Origin: Pseudomonas sp. KBW05
Lineage (GTDB): Bacteria > Pseudomonadota > Gammaproteobacteria > Pseudomonadales > Pseudomonadaceae
DNA: 64,000 nucleotides
Assembly: GCF_003852405.1 (NCBI RefSeq)
Contig: NZ_QAJM01000024.1
Coordinates: forward strand, 62,001-126,000
Direction of reading: 5' to 3'
This document shows positions 28,879 through 36,459 of the stretch, one piece after another; within the stretch, counting starts at the first letter, position 1; each line of letters begins with the position of its first letter. The position numbers and the translations under genes are program-made. The notes under the pieces were generated by a model. That model was not told the origin of the DNA. It made no database searches and saw only the letters and a program-made list of their open reading frames with translations.

Positions 28879-28909
28879 AAAAAAATGGCCGCTAAAGCGG
28901 CCATTTTTC
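28879..28909. terminator. bidirectional rho-independent terminator
   Basis: AAAAAATGGCCGCT / AGCGGCCATTTTT lies between the convergent ATPase and PrtN-like genes. Confidence 0.9.
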
Positions 28910-29181
28910 TATGCGGCTACTCTTCCCATAAGTTGGTTTTGTTCTTTTCGTGCTTTTTCTGTCTGGCGTTCAATGTAGTCGGCGAGGTCTTTTAGGTGTA
29001 TTCCCAAGGCTGCTTTTTGACTGTCTGCGCCTAAGCGAACAACTGGGATGTCAATTTCACCGTCGAGTCTCTTTCGTTTGAATTTTTCCACTGTTAAATG
29101 CATGTAGTCTTTACATACAAGTTCGAGTGGTACAACAGCTCTGCCTTCATACTGAGCCATCAGTAAAAATAATGTGTTCAA
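28909..29181 (-). CDS. PrtN-like pyocin activator family protein
   Basis: A 90-residue protein of the PrtN family (MNTLFLLMAQYEGRAVVPLE start; GIHLKDLADYIERQ in the middle). In P. aeruginosa PrtN activates R/F/S pyocin genes. Here no pyocin genes are in the island or the window. The start is TTG at 29181, backed by AGAGGTGG five bases upstream and by overlap with the methyltransferase stop (TTGA). It is probably cotranscribed with the broken methyltransferase. Confidence 0.85.
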   Translation of the reverse strand: MNTLFLLMAQYEGRAVVPLELVCKDYMHLTVEKFKRKRLDGEIDIPVVRLGADSQKAALGIHLKDLADYIERQTEKARKEQNQLMGRVAA

Positions 29182-30754
29182 GCTGCCACCTCTTCAATGG
29201 CGTAATTTCCGTTGTTCATACTTATTAAGGCCTTCATCGGCCACGGCGACACTGAGTTACCTACCATCAACACCTGAGTCTTGTTGCTGAGTTTCCGTCC
29301 ATCGTGCCCGCGGTCGATCACATAGTTATCGGGGAAGCCCTGCGCACGATAAAGCTCACGCGGAGTGAGCATTCGCATGCCGATGTCCACGATCATATAC
29401 GGCGTGCCCTTGATCGTTACCGTTACAAGCGCCAAGCGGTCCCGAGTGGTGATGGTCGCGGCCGGGTTGCGCAGGTCGTAGGTGTTGTCGCTGCCGTAGT
29501 AGCCCATCAGGAAGGCGGCAACACGCATAGCGCCGGCCTCGACCTCTGGAGCGAGCTTGTATTCAACCAGCGCGTGATGTTCGGCGCCGGCCGTGATCGT
29601 CGGCACCAGTTCGTCCATGGCCCGGCCAACGCAGTTCCTGCGAAGTGTCGATAGGTGCGCAGTGACGACTTGCTGCTGACTGCCTGTGGTTGTGATGGCT
29701 GTCAGGGGTTTTAGAGGGTGATGCCCTGGCGTTTCGTTGTACCCGCCGTTGTGCTGTGCAACATAGGCTACGGCCAGTGCGAAATGTCCGCCCTTCACGC
29801 CGCTGCAAATTGTGCGCAGGGGATCATCACCTGGCATGTTGCGTTGGCTGCTGCCATTGGCATGTTCGGTGATAAAGGGCGCGAGCTGGGGAGTGACAAG
29901 TGCAAAGCCCTGAGCGCCTGTGATGGTCTTTGCCGGGTCGTACACAGATTGGCAGCGCGCCAGATCGTTGCCTGTGTGGTTCACACTGACGATGAACGGG
30001 TTCTTGTGCTCGATGACGTAGCGCTTGGCGCCTTTGCGCAGGCGCTCCATCGTGTTGGTCACCAGTGGTCGCTTGACGCCTGCCGCACGGCCTTCTTCCT
30101 TTGTAAGGAAAATGCTCGGGCATGGAATCGACCAGTCGATGCAGCTGGCGGCGGTTCGGTACGCAGATTGCCCCTTGCCTGGGTTCTTGAAGTGCGTCGG
30201 TTCCGGCCAGCGCAGTGGCTGTCCGTCACGGCGTGCGATCAGGAACAAGCGCTCACGGGTAGTAGCTGCGCCGAAGTCGCAAGCCTTGAGCTTGCCGTAC
30301 ATCATGTCGTAACCCATGGACCGCAGGATGCTTTCGAAGCGGCGCCAGGTCTGTCCCTTACGCTTTGGATCGGGCACCAGGTACTGATCCTGCACCGGCA
30401 CACGCTCGCCGGCAGCGGCGATGGTCATATCCCGGCGAATCACTAGGCCAATCTTGGTGCAGCGCTTTGCGATCAGTGGACCCCATTGGAGGATCTGTAC
30501 GACGTTTTCCATGGTGATCATGCGGGGGCTGGCTTCGCCTCCCCATTTAAGGATGACCCACGATTGGGAGCGGCTGGTGGTGCTGCGCGCCTGACCGCCG
30601 GCAGCGAGGCTGTGGTGGGTGCATTCAGGGCTGGCGTGCAGGTGCGCAACAGGGCGGCCTCGAGTTGCCACACGCGGGCACACGTCGTAGACATCGGTGA
30701 TGTAGTGCTCGGCGCTTGGGTGGTTGCGCTTCCGCCGCCGGCGAAGAGGTCCAT
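29178..30754 (-). pseudogene. C5 cytosine DNA methyltransferase, deletion/frameshift near the N-terminus
   Basis: Most of the enzyme is open in one frame: PCQ-like motif IV ASPECTHHS with its cysteine, ENV motif VI in MENVVQILQW, motif VIII TTRERLFLIARR, and the C-terminal TPRELYRAQGFPDNY and VGNSVSPWP. The expected start MDLFAGGG is found at 30754 but in another frame. It joins after a few codons to a stretch reading NHPSAEHYITDVYDVCPR in the main frame. About 25-30 residues expected between AGGG and NHP, including the AdoMet-contacting acidic motif II region, are missing. The product is probably inactive. Confidence 0.8.
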
Positions 30755-30903
30755 GCGGATCTCGCCGGCGAAGTCTAGGCCGAACTGGGTTTTACAGTAG
30801 ATTTGATTGGCGGGGAATTGTAGTTGGTCATGCGAAACCGTCCGTGGACGGTGCCTTTGGAGTTGTTCACAATTACCGACTGAATGATGGCTAGGAGCCA
30901 CAG

Positions 30904-31515
30904 ATGCTTCCCGAGGAAATCAGCTTCAAAACTCGCACGTTGCTGAAAATCGCAGTTTCCGCTCCTGGGGCGTTTGTTATCGGCGGGGCTACTGCCTTGA
31001 TGTTCCGGCAGTGGCCCACTGATAACGCAGCTGCTTGGGTGCAGGCTGTGGGTTCTATCGGAGCAATAATCGGCGCATTTATGGTTGCCACTCATACGCA
31101 CAAACTTGAGCGTCGTGCATCGAAAGATGCCGGTCTCGATGCTGAGGTCAAGGCGGTTCTGTTGGCTGAAGGAATTGTAAAGGAAGCTAGCGAGACTTTT
31201 TCTGCGGTTTGTAGAAACGCGAATAGGTCCGGTGAAACTCGGGTGAGCTCTAAACGAATAGAGAGCGTTCATCAGGCTTTGATGCTCGCGATATCTCAAC
31301 CCGTTAGCGAGCAAGCTCTCAAACCTGTACTGAAGACGCTTCGGAGTGTTAGCGACGCGTCTGGAATCCTTCAGGATGCGATGGCGCACCAAGGGGTCCT
31401 CAGATCGGGGGATCAAGAGAAGCTGAATCGCCATATGGAGGTTGCGAAGGCGAGCAAAGAAATTCTGAGCGAGGTTCTGGCGGAACTTTATGCTCGGAGG
31501 AAGCGAAGTAAATGA
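30904..31515 (+). CDS. hypothetical membrane protein
   Basis: A 203-residue protein that I do not recognise. Two hydrophobic segments occur near the N-terminus (about residues 16-33, APGAFVIGGATALMF, and 45-61, AWVQAVGSIGAIIGAFMVA). A mainly helical, charged cytoplasmic tail ending RRKRSK follows. It diverges from the methyltransferase remnant. Its stop overlaps the start of a 40-codon ORF (ATGA). Confidence 0.6.
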   Translation: MLPEEISFKTRTLLKIAVSAPGAFVIGGATALMFRQWPTDNAAAWVQAVGSIGAIIGAFMVATHTHKLERRASKDAGLDAEVKAVLLAEGIVKEASETFSAVCRNANRSGETRVSSKRIESVHQALMLAISQPVSEQALKPVLKTLRSVSDASGILQDAMAHQGVLRSGDQEKLNRHMEVAKASKEILSEVLAELYARRKRSK

Positions 31516-31634
31516 GTTCCAGCGCTTCGTATTATGGCCTCCATACCCCGCGGCAGGCTGCGCGAGCGAGCGATCCCGAGCGTGTAGCGTTGCATCAAGG
31601 TGCGCGTCAGCAGTGGCGCTGGGAGGAGCAATAA
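31512..31634 (+). CDS. small hypothetical protein, 40 residues
   Basis: MSSSASYYGLHTPRQAARAS begins at an ATG that overlaps the stop of the upstream membrane-protein gene by four bases (ATGA). It ends QQWRWEEQ. It is polar and aromatic at the C-terminus. The coupled start is the main support. An opposite-strand reading beginning MKNHQVNTSALPALL (from about 31740) overlaps the region and could be the real gene instead. Confidence 0.4.
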   Translation: MSSSASYYGLHTPRQAARASDPERVALHQGARQQWRWEEQ

Positions 31635-31736
31635 TACCTGCTGCTACGCAGCAGAGACTGTTTGTTTCTAGCGTGGCGCCACCATTGGCTGTGCGGAGCA
31701 AAGCGGGCAGGGCGCTGGTGTTCACCTGGTGATTCT

Positions 31737-32180
31737 TCATGCCGCTTTCCTCCGGTGTTCGATAGCGAGTTGGTCCATCAGGCGCTGGTGATAGGTGAGT
31801 CGAGCTTCTGCTGCAGGCCATGGGCGAATGGTTTCGGCCATGGTGTCGATGCCGACCAAGCAATCCCAGATAGCCGGATCGGTTGGCATGAGGTCGCGGC
31901 GTTCGTTCGCCAGCGCAATCAAGTCGGCCTTGTAGATGCAGACGGGGAGTTCTGGAGCGATGTCGAACCGCTCGTAAACCCGTCACCATATGCAGTCCTC
32001 GACGTGCTGGTAGGTACTAATCAACTGCTTGAGCGGCCGAGTCATGTCGCCCACTTACGCCTCGGCGGCATCGTGGAGCAGCGTTGCGAGCTTGTACTCT
32101 TCCAGCACCAGCTCGGCGAAGATGCAGCTGAACTGGGCCACGCTTTAGAGCTCGCGAGTGTGGCCGTTGAACCGACGGCC
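31737..32180 (-). pseudogene. HD-domain phosphohydrolase pseudogene with three in-frame stops
   Basis: One reading frame encodes RRFNGHTREL-*-SVAQFSCIFAEL, then VLEEYKLATLLHDAAEA-*-VGDMTRPLKQL, then QHVEDCIW-*-RVYERFDIAPEL, and then an open C-terminus with LANERRDLMPTDPAIWD and ETIRPWPAAEA. The order matches YfbR-like phage/plasmid HD phosphohydrolases, including the metal-binding HD of LLHDAAEAY. The stops are TAA at 32145-32147 and 32055-32057 and TGA at 31983-31985, all in the same frame. Family members have Tyr at the first two, so single-base changes explain them. Confidence 0.85.
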
Positions 32181-32502
32181 TTGAGTGGGTTGTTCTGAGT
32201 GCCCTTGGGACTTTCCGTTGTGTTGGTTTGGGTGGTTGGACGATGCTGCGCATTACGTGCCGCAGCAGGTAGAATGTTCAGGTTGATGGCAGAATGCCCC
32301 AATTCGATAGGGTGACTTCAGCAGAGTCTTCGACTCGATACGTTTAGGGGGGTATGACGTTTGCCTCAAGGTTATGAGGCACGAATTAGGCCATTGGCTG
32401 ATGAGCCGACATGTTGGTTCCAGGGCAGGTGACATCGAAATTACAATCTATCGAGATGATCAGTAGGGCGGGAAGCATCATTACCGTCAAGAAGACTCTT
32501 CG
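32181..32502. other. island intergenic region
   Basis: About 320 bp that may hold the missing 5' end of the HD gene, but I cannot recognise it there. No convincing ORF, terminator or RNA is seen. Confidence 0.4.
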
Positions 32503-32718
32503 ATGGTTTTCACCGCGCCTGTCGTCAAAAGTGTTGATGACCTAAAGGAGTATTTGGAAAACCGGTTTCAAGTTCTCTACGCTGGTATTGCTGCGCAAAT
32601 TCAGGTTCAGAAGATGAGCCCTGAAGAGTCTGACCGAATTATGGAGATGGATGCTTTCAGCGTTTCGCTGATTGAGGACGCCGAACGGCACTATGATGCA
32701 GCCCATCCAGGCTCTTAA
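32503..32718 (+). CDS. hypothetical protein, 71 residues
   Basis: A small acidic, helical protein (SVDDLKEYLENRFQVLYAG; DRIMEMDAFSVSLIEDAERH) that I do not recognise. The ATG has only a weak purine-rich stretch (AAGAAGA) upstream. Codon pattern and an uninterrupted frame support it modestly. Confidence 0.5.
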   Translation: MVFTAPVVKSVDDLKEYLENRFQVLYAGIAAQIQVQKMSPEESDRIMEMDAFSVSLIEDAERHYDAAHPGS

Positions 32719-32940
32719 GCACTCAAATATAGTCGCAATCGCAGGCCTTTCTGTTGACCGTGGCGTCGGGTCCGGGATCAATTGATCCATTACAAGTTCT
32801 ACGCATAGCTGCAAGAGCATTTTGGTATATCGGAAGCCAACGACGCGACTTATGAAGGGAACTCAGCACGATTGAGTTTCGGTCATTGTATCCAGCCCTG
32901 ACGGCTCTCTGATCTAGGAAAAAAGCACGGATAGAACACT
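32719..32940. other. intergenic region before the tandem-repeat gene
   Basis: About 220 bp with no recognised gene. The repeat reading frame is open only from 32918, after a TAG at 32915, and no good start codon lies between 32918 and 33019. Confidence 0.4.
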
Positions 32941-32943
32941 CGG

Positions 32944-33860
32944 TCTTCCCCTGCACCTGCAAGATCTGATCAACCAGATCGACACGGAGCAGATCTCCTA
33001 TCAAGGCCGTGATCGCGATGTGACGAGCCTGGACGACTACTTGACAGAGGGGGATTTTTCCATGGCCCAGTTCATCGCAGAGAAGATGATTGAGCAGCAG
33101 CGGCATTTCCGTTATCTGCAGGATCATGGCTTGCCTCCGGAGTTGCAAAGGCTGATCGAGCAGGTAAGTGCAGGGCAGATCGCCTATCAAGGTCGTGACC
33201 GCGATGTGACAAGCCTGGACGGCTATCTTGCGGAGGGTAATTTCTCCATGGCCCAGTTCATTGCAGAGAAAATGATTGAGCAGCAGCGGCAGTTCCGTTA
33301 TCTGCAGGATCGTGGCTTACCCGAGGAGTTGCAAAAGCTGATCGAGCAGGTAAGTGCAGGGCAGATCGCCTATCAAGGCCGTGACCGCGATGTGACAAGC
33401 CTGAACGGCTATCTGGCGGAGGGTAATTTCTCCATGGCCCAGTTTATTGCAGAGAAAATGATCGAGCAGCAGCGGCAGTTCCGCCATCTGCAAGATTGTG
33501 GCTTGCCTCCGGAGTTGCAAAGGCTGATCAAGCAGGTAAACGCAGAACAGATTGCCTATCAAGGCCGTGACCGCGATGTGACAAGCCTGGACGGCTATCT
33601 GGCGGAGGGTAATTTCTCCATGGCCCAGTTCATTGCAGAGAAGATGATCGAGCAGCAGCGGCAGTTCCGTTATCTGCAGGATCATGGCTTGCCCCATGAG
33701 TTGCAAAGGCTGATCGAGCAGGTAAATGCGGAGCAGATCACCTATCAAGGTCGTGACCGCGATATGACAAGCCTGGACGGCTATCTGGCGGAGGGTAATT
33801 TCTCCATGGCCCAGTTCATCGCAGAGAAGATGATCGAACAGCAGGGCAATATTCGTACCC
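32944..33860. repeat. 186-bp tandem repeats, five copies plus a partial copy
   Basis: Equivalent positions recur at exactly 186-bp spacing: 33020, 33206, 33392, 33578 and 33764. A diverged partial unit precedes them and the last copy is cut short. Copies are nearly identical over runs such as TTCTCCATGGCCCAGTTCAT. The period of 62 codons keeps the reading frame. Confidence 0.92.
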
Positions 33861-33895
33861 GGATCGAGAACGCTGTTCGTCCCGATGGACAATAG
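33020..33895 (+). CDS. 62-residue tandem-repeat protein of unknown function
   Basis: A 291-residue protein made almost wholly of 62-residue repeats. Each has the pattern TSLDGYLAEGNFSMAQFIAE, KMIEQQRQFRYLQDHGLP, ELQRLIEQV and AEQIAYQGRDRD, which predicts amphipathic helices and an elongated scaffold. No signal peptide is seen. The start is unclear: a GTG at 33020 is the first start codon, but an ATG at 33061 has GAGGGGG about ten bases upstream. Upstream codons from 32944 encode another half repeat with no start, so the gene may have lost its original 5' end. I do not recognise the family. Confidence 0.6.
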   Translation: MTSLDDYLTEGDFSMAQFIAEKMIEQQRHFRYLQDHGLPPELQRLIEQVSAGQIAYQGRDRDVTSLDGYLAEGNFSMAQFIAEKMIEQQRQFRYLQDRGLPEELQKLIEQVSAGQIAYQGRDRDVTSLNGYLAEGNFSMAQFIAEKMIEQQRQFRHLQDCGLPPELQRLIKQVNAEQIAYQGRDRDVTSLDGYLAEGNFSMAQFIAEKMIEQQRQFRYLQDHGLPHELQRLIEQVNAEQITYQGRDRDMTSLDGYLAEGNFSMAQFIAEKMIEQQGNIRTRIENAVRPDGQ

Positions 33896-34148
33896 GAAAC
33901 AACTATGACCATGCCCATATCGCTGCTTCGTCTGCCTGAATGATCACTGAGGTGAAGAGCTAACGTCCGAAAATGATCAGCTGTCTTCAAAATGCTGGGA
34001 GAGTGTGTCAACCGAAGGACTCAGAGATGGTTCGGATGGTGCCTATTTGTTTGTGCGCAACCTGCGGCCGTTGATGTCCAGTTCCAACCCTACAGGGGGG
34101 AGGTCTTAGCAGCACGCTGCTTTTGGCCCTATTATTGAGGGGGAAACC

Positions 34149-34583
34149 GTGAACAGGTTACTGGCGATTGTTTTATTGATGACGTCCCTGACGGCCTGCA
34201 ATAGCCAAAACGTAAACAATTTCGAGCAGATAGATTCATCCGCTAAAAGCGTAACGGTGCCCGTCGGGTCTAGCGGTCTACTCGGGGGGCTCAAAAAAAC
34301 GTTGAGCTCAAATGGTTGGAAAATGAACGTTTACAAAGGCACGTCAATCATTGAAGGAACAATGGGTAAGGAAACCTCACTCCAGCACTACGACACATTC
34401 AATACACGATATACCCTGACAGTAGCTTACCAACAGGTAGATACCTGCATCTGGGACCTTAGGGGATATTCGATTTTTGATATATCTTTAATAGATAACC
34501 AGTCAGGCAGTGAAGTATTCACTATCGACGGTAAGGACTGCGATTCAACCGTCGTTAAAAAATTCGACGAGCTCGTGCGCTAG
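34149..34583 (+). CDS. hypothetical lipoprotein
   Basis: A 144-residue protein with a lipoprotein signal peptide: hydrophobic LLAIVLLMTSLTAC with lipobox LTAC, then NSQNVNNFEQ. Asn at +2 suggests outer-membrane sorting. The start codon is GTG at 34149, preceded by GAGGGGG. Two further cysteines near the C-terminus (DTCIWDL, GKDCDST) could form a disulfide. I do not recognise the family. It is AT-richer than the core genes. Confidence 0.65.
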   Translation: MNRLLAIVLLMTSLTACNSQNVNNFEQIDSSAKSVTVPVGSSGLLGGLKKTLSSNGWKMNVYKGTSIIEGTMGKETSLQHYDTFNTRYTLTVAYQQVDTCIWDLRGYSIFDISLIDNQSGSEVFTIDGKDCDSTVVKKFDELVR

Positions 34584-34690
34584 GTCTAAGCAAGAAGGTA
34601 AAGCAGCAAGCGCATGTGGTTTGCTGGCAGCTGCCATCTAGGGCGACAAGTAACGTCGCTCATCACCAGCTCCACGAACAACGGAAATGT

Positions 34691-35158
34691 ATGGAAGCCA
34701 CTGATGAGGTTTACCAGATTCTGAGTGACGCGAAAGCTCTTGCTCGGCGTTATTACCACCTGACTGGCAAGCCGTTGGGCGTCACTGGTGAGGTCGCAGA
34801 ATATGAGGCTGCTCGGATCCTCAATCTCGACTTGGAGCTTGCTAGGCAAGCCGGTTACGACGCTACCGAAATAAGGGATGGGTTGACTATCAGAATCCAA
34901 ATCAAGGGTCGGTATTTCTCCAACCCCAGAATGCGAGGCGGCCGGGTTGGGTCGATCGACTTAAAGCAGTCCTTTGATACCGTTCTTCTAGTGCTGCTCG
35001 ATGGCGATTACAACGCCTTCCAAATACATGAGGCTGCTAGACCCGCAGTTGAGGCACTTCTGACTAGACCTGGATCAAAAGCTAGGACCGAGCGTGGATC
35101 AGTCGGTATCAGCCAATTCAAAGCAATCAGTACGCTTCGTTGGGAGCGAGTGACATAA
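34691..35158 (+). CDS. DUF6998-like protein with possible nuclease-like core
   Basis: A 155-residue protein. TGKPLGVTGEVAEYEAARIL, RQAGYDATE and IRIQIKGRYF lie in the spacing E...D...QxK expected of a PD-(D/E)xK-type fold, and such DUF6998-like proteins often travel on mobile elements. Nuclease activity is only an inference. The ATG at 34691 (MEATDEVYQIL) is preferred; an in-frame start at 34616 adds 25 unlikely residues. It is the last gene before the right island boundary. Confidence 0.55.
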   Translation: MEATDEVYQILSDAKALARRYYHLTGKPLGVTGEVAEYEAARILNLDLELARQAGYDATEIRDGLTIRIQIKGRYFSNPRMRGGRVGSIDLKQSFDTVLLVLLDGDYNAFQIHEAARPAVEALLTRPGSKARTERGSVGISQFKAISTLRWERVT

Positions 35159-35233
35159 GGGGTTAACTCCCGCAAATCCCGACTGGCGAAGATACAGGGT
35201 AGTACGCTTTGTGGGGGGGTAATTGATGCATGC

Positions 35234-35367
35234 TTGGAAATTGCTACAAAGCATTGTGATTTCGAGGGGGGAGCCAGGGTACAAACGAGGGGATACGTCC
35301 AACCCATCATCTGCGCCACAGAAAAGCGCCGAGAGAAGGATTGCGATGCAGCAGTAGTCAAGGACAT
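35234..35367 (-). pseudogene. dusA 5'-end remnant / right attachment site
   Basis: On the minus strand an ATG at 35367 starts MSLTTAASQSFSRRFSVAQMMGWT. FSRRFSVAQMMGWT aligns with PSRRFSVAPMMDWT of the intact DusA, and after WT the similarity ends. This places the island's right junction near 35297-35335. The fragment is about 25 codons long and has drifted (P to Q, D to G). A random frame continues to 35008. Confidence 0.75.
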
Positions 35368-35467
35368 TGGACAATCTGAGTGGACAGGACAGAGGCCGCG
35401 AGTTTATCAGGAATCAGGGCGCAGAAATCGTGCGCTGCGGCCCCGGCTCCAACAGGTGCCATCGCCG

Positions 35468-36307
35468 TCATCCCGCAACAACGGTGCCCCTATGAAAAAT
35501 CTCGCGCCTGGCGCGACGGCTTATATTCTCGTGTTTGCATGCCGCATACATGCCGTCAAACCGGCTGCGGTCGATTTCGCCGTATTTGTGCAGCTCTTCC
35601 ATGACCATCTGATCGTATTCCTGCTCGATCATGAAGCGGAAGATTTCCCGTCGATAATAGAACCCGAATTGAAACGCCAGCACTTCGGACAAGTAGTCGG
35701 TAGGGGTCAGGAAGCAGTTTTCCAGATCAATGGCTTTGGCTGAGTCTGGCGCATCGGTTTGGATCATTACGTTGTTCGCCCAGAAGTCCATGTGCACGAT
35801 GCCCTTTTCATGCAGGGCGCGCAGCAGGTCGAACGACAGGCTGATCAGGCCGCGGATGTCGCGGCTTTGGTCGAGCCATTGCAGGCCGTTGACGTGGTCA
35901 TCGAGCATCTCGGTGAAGATGAAGAATTCCTGGATCAAACCAATCGCGGATTTTCGGTAGCCAAATCCGAGCAGGTTGGCGATGGGGGCCCCGCGTTGTT
36001 GTGCGGCGTGGGTGTTGATGACTTCTTCGACCGGCCAATCGAAGGCGCCGTCGCGCTTTGCACGTCCGAGGGTCACTCTCAATTTGGGCTTGAAGCTGTC
36101 GAGGGGCTGGAATTTGGCGAAGAGGTCGCTTTCCATGCCTTGGAGCGGGGCGCTGATGCGATCTTGCAACTGGTGCCGGCTGTCGATCAGCTCTTGGATC
36201 GCCAGTTCGACATTGATATCAGTGTCTTCTGTCAGAAAAATCCTGGCTTTACGGTGGTCGAGTATCGAGGGAAAACTCTGAAGGACACCTCTGTCGGGGA
36301 AAATCAA
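35468..36307 (-). CDS. InaA/WaaP-like lipopolysaccharide kinase family protein
   Basis: A 279-residue protein with a eukaryotic-like kinase fold. The catalytic loop is HEKGIVHMDFWANNVMI (HxD...N) and the metal-binding motif is AIDLENC where DFG usually stands. The ATP-lysine strand is not obvious (KLRVTLGRAK is a candidate). Such proteins include the Kdo/Hep kinases and acid-inducible InaA. The start is uncertain: TTG at 36307 with AGGA six bases upstream gives this length, and an internal ATG (MESDLFAKF) gives about 220 residues. It lies just outside the island. Confidence 0.65.
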   Translation of the reverse strand: MIFPDRGVLQSFPSILDHRKARIFLTEDTDINVELAIQELIDSRHQLQDRISAPLQGMESDLFAKFQPLDSFKPKLRVTLGRAKRDGAFDWPVEEVINTHAAQQRGAPIANLLGFGYRKSAIGLIQEFFIFTEMLDDHVNGLQWLDQSRDIRGLISLSFDLLRALHEKGIVHMDFWANNVMIQTDAPDSAKAIDLENCFLTPTDYLSEVLAFQFGFYYRREIFRFMIEQEYDQMVMEELHKYGEIDRSRFDGMYAACKHENISRRARREIFHRGTVVAG

Positions 36308-36410
36308 AACACATCCTTGTCATTGGGTAAATGTTACAGGGATGTTACACGTATGCCGCTATTGGATCCAACCTGAACCTAGCCTGTCTGATGGATAAAT
36401 AGTCATCATC

Positions 36411-36439
36411 AATGGCGGTTTTTTGATTTTGCCGCCATT
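36411..36439. terminator. inverted repeat downstream of the MFS gene
   Basis: AATGGCGG (36411-36418) and CCGCCATT (36432-36439) are exact inverted repeats with a 13-base AT-rich loop. No T-tract follows on the minus strand, so it is a weak terminator candidate. Confidence 0.4.
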
Positions 36440-36459
36440 GACTCAGGTGCTGTCTTGCT

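Larger units (their letters stand above)
26000..35335. mobile_element. dusA-integrated genomic island, about 9.3 kb
   Basis: It is bounded by dusA with its adjacent integrase on the left and a degenerate second dusA 5' fragment on the right. Gene content is accessory (P-loop ATPase, PrtN-like, broken methyltransferase, dead HD hydrolase, repeat protein, unknowns). Base composition is lower in GC than the flanks, most clearly across 27.3-28.9 and 34.1-34.6 kb. No conjugation, phage structural or replication genes are seen, so it is probably not self-mobile now. Confidence 0.8.

Noticed and set aside
30518-30901. A separate 127-codon gene at the methyltransferase start
   Set aside because: Only its MDLFAGGG part has meaning, and this is the displaced start of the methyltransferase; the rest is out of frame.
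31737-32180. Stops in the HD gene read as programmed recoding
   Set aside because: There are three stops of two kinds (TAA, TAA, TGA) in one short gene, with no recoding signals seen; loss of function is simpler.
32944-33895. Regular repeats considered as a CRISPR array
   Set aside because: Units are 186 bp, contiguous without spacers, and encode an open reading frame.
35008-35367. A 119-residue gene covering the right boundary
   Set aside because: Only the first 25 codons have meaning (dusA 5' remnant); the rest is antisense to the DUF6998-like gene or non-coding.
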